From an uncultured Actinomycetes bacterium (GTDB lineage Bacteria > Actinomycetota > Thermoleophilia > Gaiellales > F1-60-MAGs149): a DNA stretch of 7,345 nt. The notes under the pieces were generated by a model, which did not search any database, was not told the DNA's origin, and saw only the letters and a list, made by a program, of their open reading frames with translations. A program made the position numbers and the translations under genes. Positions within the stretch are counted from its first letter, which is position 1. Each line of letters opens with the position of its first letter. The DNA lies in contig CAJCBN010000348.1 in NCBI GenBank assembly GCA_903960645.1, positions 1 to 7,345 on the forward strand. Reading direction: 5' to 3'. Below, one piece after another: positions 5,913 to 7,345 of the stretch.

Positions 5913-7345
5913 AGGGTGCTCCCAGGTCGGGCGAGCACCCGCAGGTGCTCGATCAGGTCTCCGGCAATGATAGCCCCGCCGGGTCGGGCCGCCGCAGCGG
6001 CGCGTCCGGCCGCGACGTGCGCTGCGGCGCCTGCGATGGCCGCCGTCCACGCCTCTGCGCCACGGGCGACGCAGGCGCCGATCACGCCGGCGAGCACATC
6101 ACCAGAACCTGCCGTGGCCAGCGCCGCGCAGTCGTCGAGGCGCACGCCAAGCCGCCCGTCGGGCGCCAACACCAGCGTGTCGGCCCCCTTCAGCAGGGTG
6201 ACGGCGCCGGTCAGGGCGACGAGGTCGCGGGTGGCCGATAGCCGCTGCGCACCGATCAGAGCGGACTCGCGACCGAGCAGGTGCGCCGCCTCGCCGACGT
6301 GCGGGGTGATGATCGTGGGTGCCGTGCGCGCCGCCACCGCTCCCGGCGCCCGCGCGACCCACCAGAGCGCGTCGGCGTCGATAACCAGTGGACGATCGAG
6401 CGCCAGCGCGGCCGCGACTATCGCCTCGGCCTCCGGCTCGCGTCCGATGCCCGGGCCGAGCACGATGCAGCGGGCCCGCTCGGCGTAACGCTGGATGACC
6501 TCTTCCGGTCCGTTCGACGGCAGTGCGCGGACCATCGCTTCGCGCAGTTGTCCGGCCACGGTCGGCTGGACGGCGGCGGGCACAAGCACGGTGACGACCC
6601 CGGCGCCGCTGCGCAGCGCAGCCGCGGCCACCAGCCCGGGCGCGCCGGCCATGCCGAGCGAGCCGCCGATCACGAGCACCGCGCCGGCCTCGTACTTCGA
6701 GCCACCCAGGCTGTGTCCCGGCAGCAGGCTGCGGCCATCGCGGACGCCGATCGCGGCGGGCGCGACGGAAACCTCGGCGGGGATCCCAATGGGAACCACG
6801 ATCACGGTGCCGGCCAGGTCGCGTCCGGGCGCGATGCGGAGGCCGAGCTTGTCACCGTGGAAGGCGACGGTGGCGTCCGCGTGGATCGCAGCGCCGGCGG
6901 CCTCACCCGTGGAGGCATCCACCCCGCTCGGCACGTCGAGCGCCACGACGGGGACCGCCGCCTCGCGGATCGCCATGATCGCCGTCTCGATGCCGCCCGT
7001 CGGCGCGCCGGTGGCGCCCGTGCCAAGCAGCGCGTCGATCACGAGGTCGGCACTGCCGAGGAGATCGGCAAGGTCACCGTCGGGCTGCTCATCAATCGGT
7101 ACGCCTGCCGCGATTGCGTCGTCCAGCGTGATGGCGGCGTCGCCGGCCGCAGCGCGCGACGCGACGCGGACGATCCGCGCCTCGCGCCCGTGCTGCCGGA
7201 GCAGGCGCGCCACCTCGTACCCATCGCCGCCGTTGTTGCCCGACCCGCAGGCGATCACGATCTGACGGGCGTGCGGGAACCGTCCCCGCACCACCCGCTC
7301 GGCGGCCGCGGCGGCACTGCGCATCAGGTCGATACCGGCGATGCC
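5909..7345 (-). CDS. nnr: Bifunctional NAD(P)H-hydrate epimerase / ADP-dependent NAD(P)HX dehydratase (5' end cut by window edge)
   Basis: This enzyme repairs hydrated nicotinamide cofactors in the cytoplasm. The N-terminal YjeF_N domain interconverts R- and S-NAD(P)HX, and the C-terminal ribokinase-like domain dehydrates S-NAD(P)HX using ADP. The frame stays open to the window edge, with 478 residues visible. The first visible residues, GIAGIDLMRSAA, match the usual family N-terminus, so only about 10-20 residues should be missing. Counting from the edge, the epimerase shows GSGNNGGDG at 34-42, DALLGTG at 104-110 and DVPSGVD at 137-143. The dehydratase half starts near residue 200 and shows GGSLGMAGAPG, VLGPGIG, TPHVGE and the nucleotide/catalytic motif TAGSGDVLAG. 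Both domains look intact and the length fits the fused bacterial form. The TGA stop overlaps the TTG start of the CBS gene (TTGA), which implies translational coupling. The identification rests on motifs and order and is firm. Confidence 0.95.
   Translation of the reverse strand, partial: GIAGIDLMRSAAAAAERVVRGRFPHARQIVIACGSGNNGGDGYEVARLLRQHGREARIVRVASRAAAGDAAITLDDAIAAGVPIDEQPDGDLADLLGSADLVIDALLGTGATGAPTGGIETAIMAIREAAVPVVALDVPSGVDASTGEAAGAAIHADATVAFHGDKLGLRIAPGRDLAGTVIVVPIGIPAEVSVAPAAIGVRDGRSLLPGHSLGGSKYEAGAVLVIGGSLGMAGAPGLVAAAALRSGAGVVTVLVPAAVQPTVAGQLREAMVRALPSNGPEEVIQRYAERARCIVLGPGIGREPEAEAIVAAALALDRPLVIDADALWWVARAPGAVAARTAPTIITPHVGEAAHLLGRESALIGAQRLSATRDLVALTGAVTLLKGADTLVLAPDGRLGVRLDDCAALATAGSGDVLAGVIGACVARGAEAWTAAIAGAAAHVAAGRAAAAARPGGAIIAGDLIEHLRVLARPGSTL
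5919..5923 (-). promoter_or_regulatory. Shine-Dalgarno supporting the TTG start of the CBS gene
   Basis: GGGAG on the minus strand lies 6 nt upstream of TTG at 5912, inside the last codons of nnr. Together with the TTGA overlap it favours TTG over the in-frame ATG at 5885. Confidence 0.6.

Noticed and set aside
5913..6050. Upstream extension of the CBS protein into nnr
   Set aside because: It reads nnr in another frame and is low-complexity Arg/Gly-rich. The TTG at 5912 with GGGAG and a TTGA overlap is a better start.

Overview
The window is a densely packed stretch of chromosome of roughly 70% G+C. Every gene I can support is read from the minus strand, so transcription runs from position 7345 towards position 1. 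The genes are housekeeping in character: NAD(P)HX repair, D-alanine supply, tRNA 3'-end processing or addition, a rhodanese, and the cell-elongation proteins MreC, MreD and PBP2. The very high G+C, the GC-rich third codon positions and the presence of an mreC-mreD-mrdA cluster suggest a rod-shaped, high-G+C bacterium. An actinobacterial-type lineage, perhaps a deep one such as Thermoleophilia, seems most likely to me. This is inference from composition and protein flavour, not a search result. I see no mobile element, CRISPR array, tRNA, rRNA or sign of recent transfer.

Upstream block (7345 to 2588). The order in the direction of transcription is: bifunctional NAD(P)HX epimerase/dehydratase (N-terminus cut by the window edge), a small protein with two CBS domains, alanine racemase, a CCA-type tRNA nucleotidyltransferase with an HD domain, and a single-domain rhodanese. 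The first four genes are joined by 4-nt start/stop overlaps and the rhodanese follows after 9 nt behind a strong Shine-Dalgarno. This looks like one translationally coupled operon. The overlaps decide several starts: TTG for the CBS protein, ATG for the nucleotidyltransferase, and apparently the non-canonical ATA for alanine racemase.

Spacer (2461 to 2587). These 127 bases are the only sizeable non-coding gap. They hold a perfect 7-bp inverted repeat just upstream of mreC, three copies of CGGCTTG, and at best a weak promoter-like match. I see no convincing intrinsic terminator, so read-through from the upstream block into the mre genes remains possible.

Downstream block (2460 to 1). mreC, mreD and the 5' two-thirds or so of a class B penicillin-binding protein 2 gene (mrdA, running off the window) are joined by GTGA and ATGA overlaps. 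Their products form the membrane and periplasmic part of the elongasome that builds lateral-wall peptidoglycan. Alanine racemase upstream supplies D-alanine for the same wall, so the two blocks share a loose cell-wall theme.

The window is mostly ordinary. The points most worth checking are the ATA start of alanine racemase, the structured spacer in front of mreC, and a cysteine-containing insertion in the PBP2 extracellular domain. I found no evidence of a new biological system.
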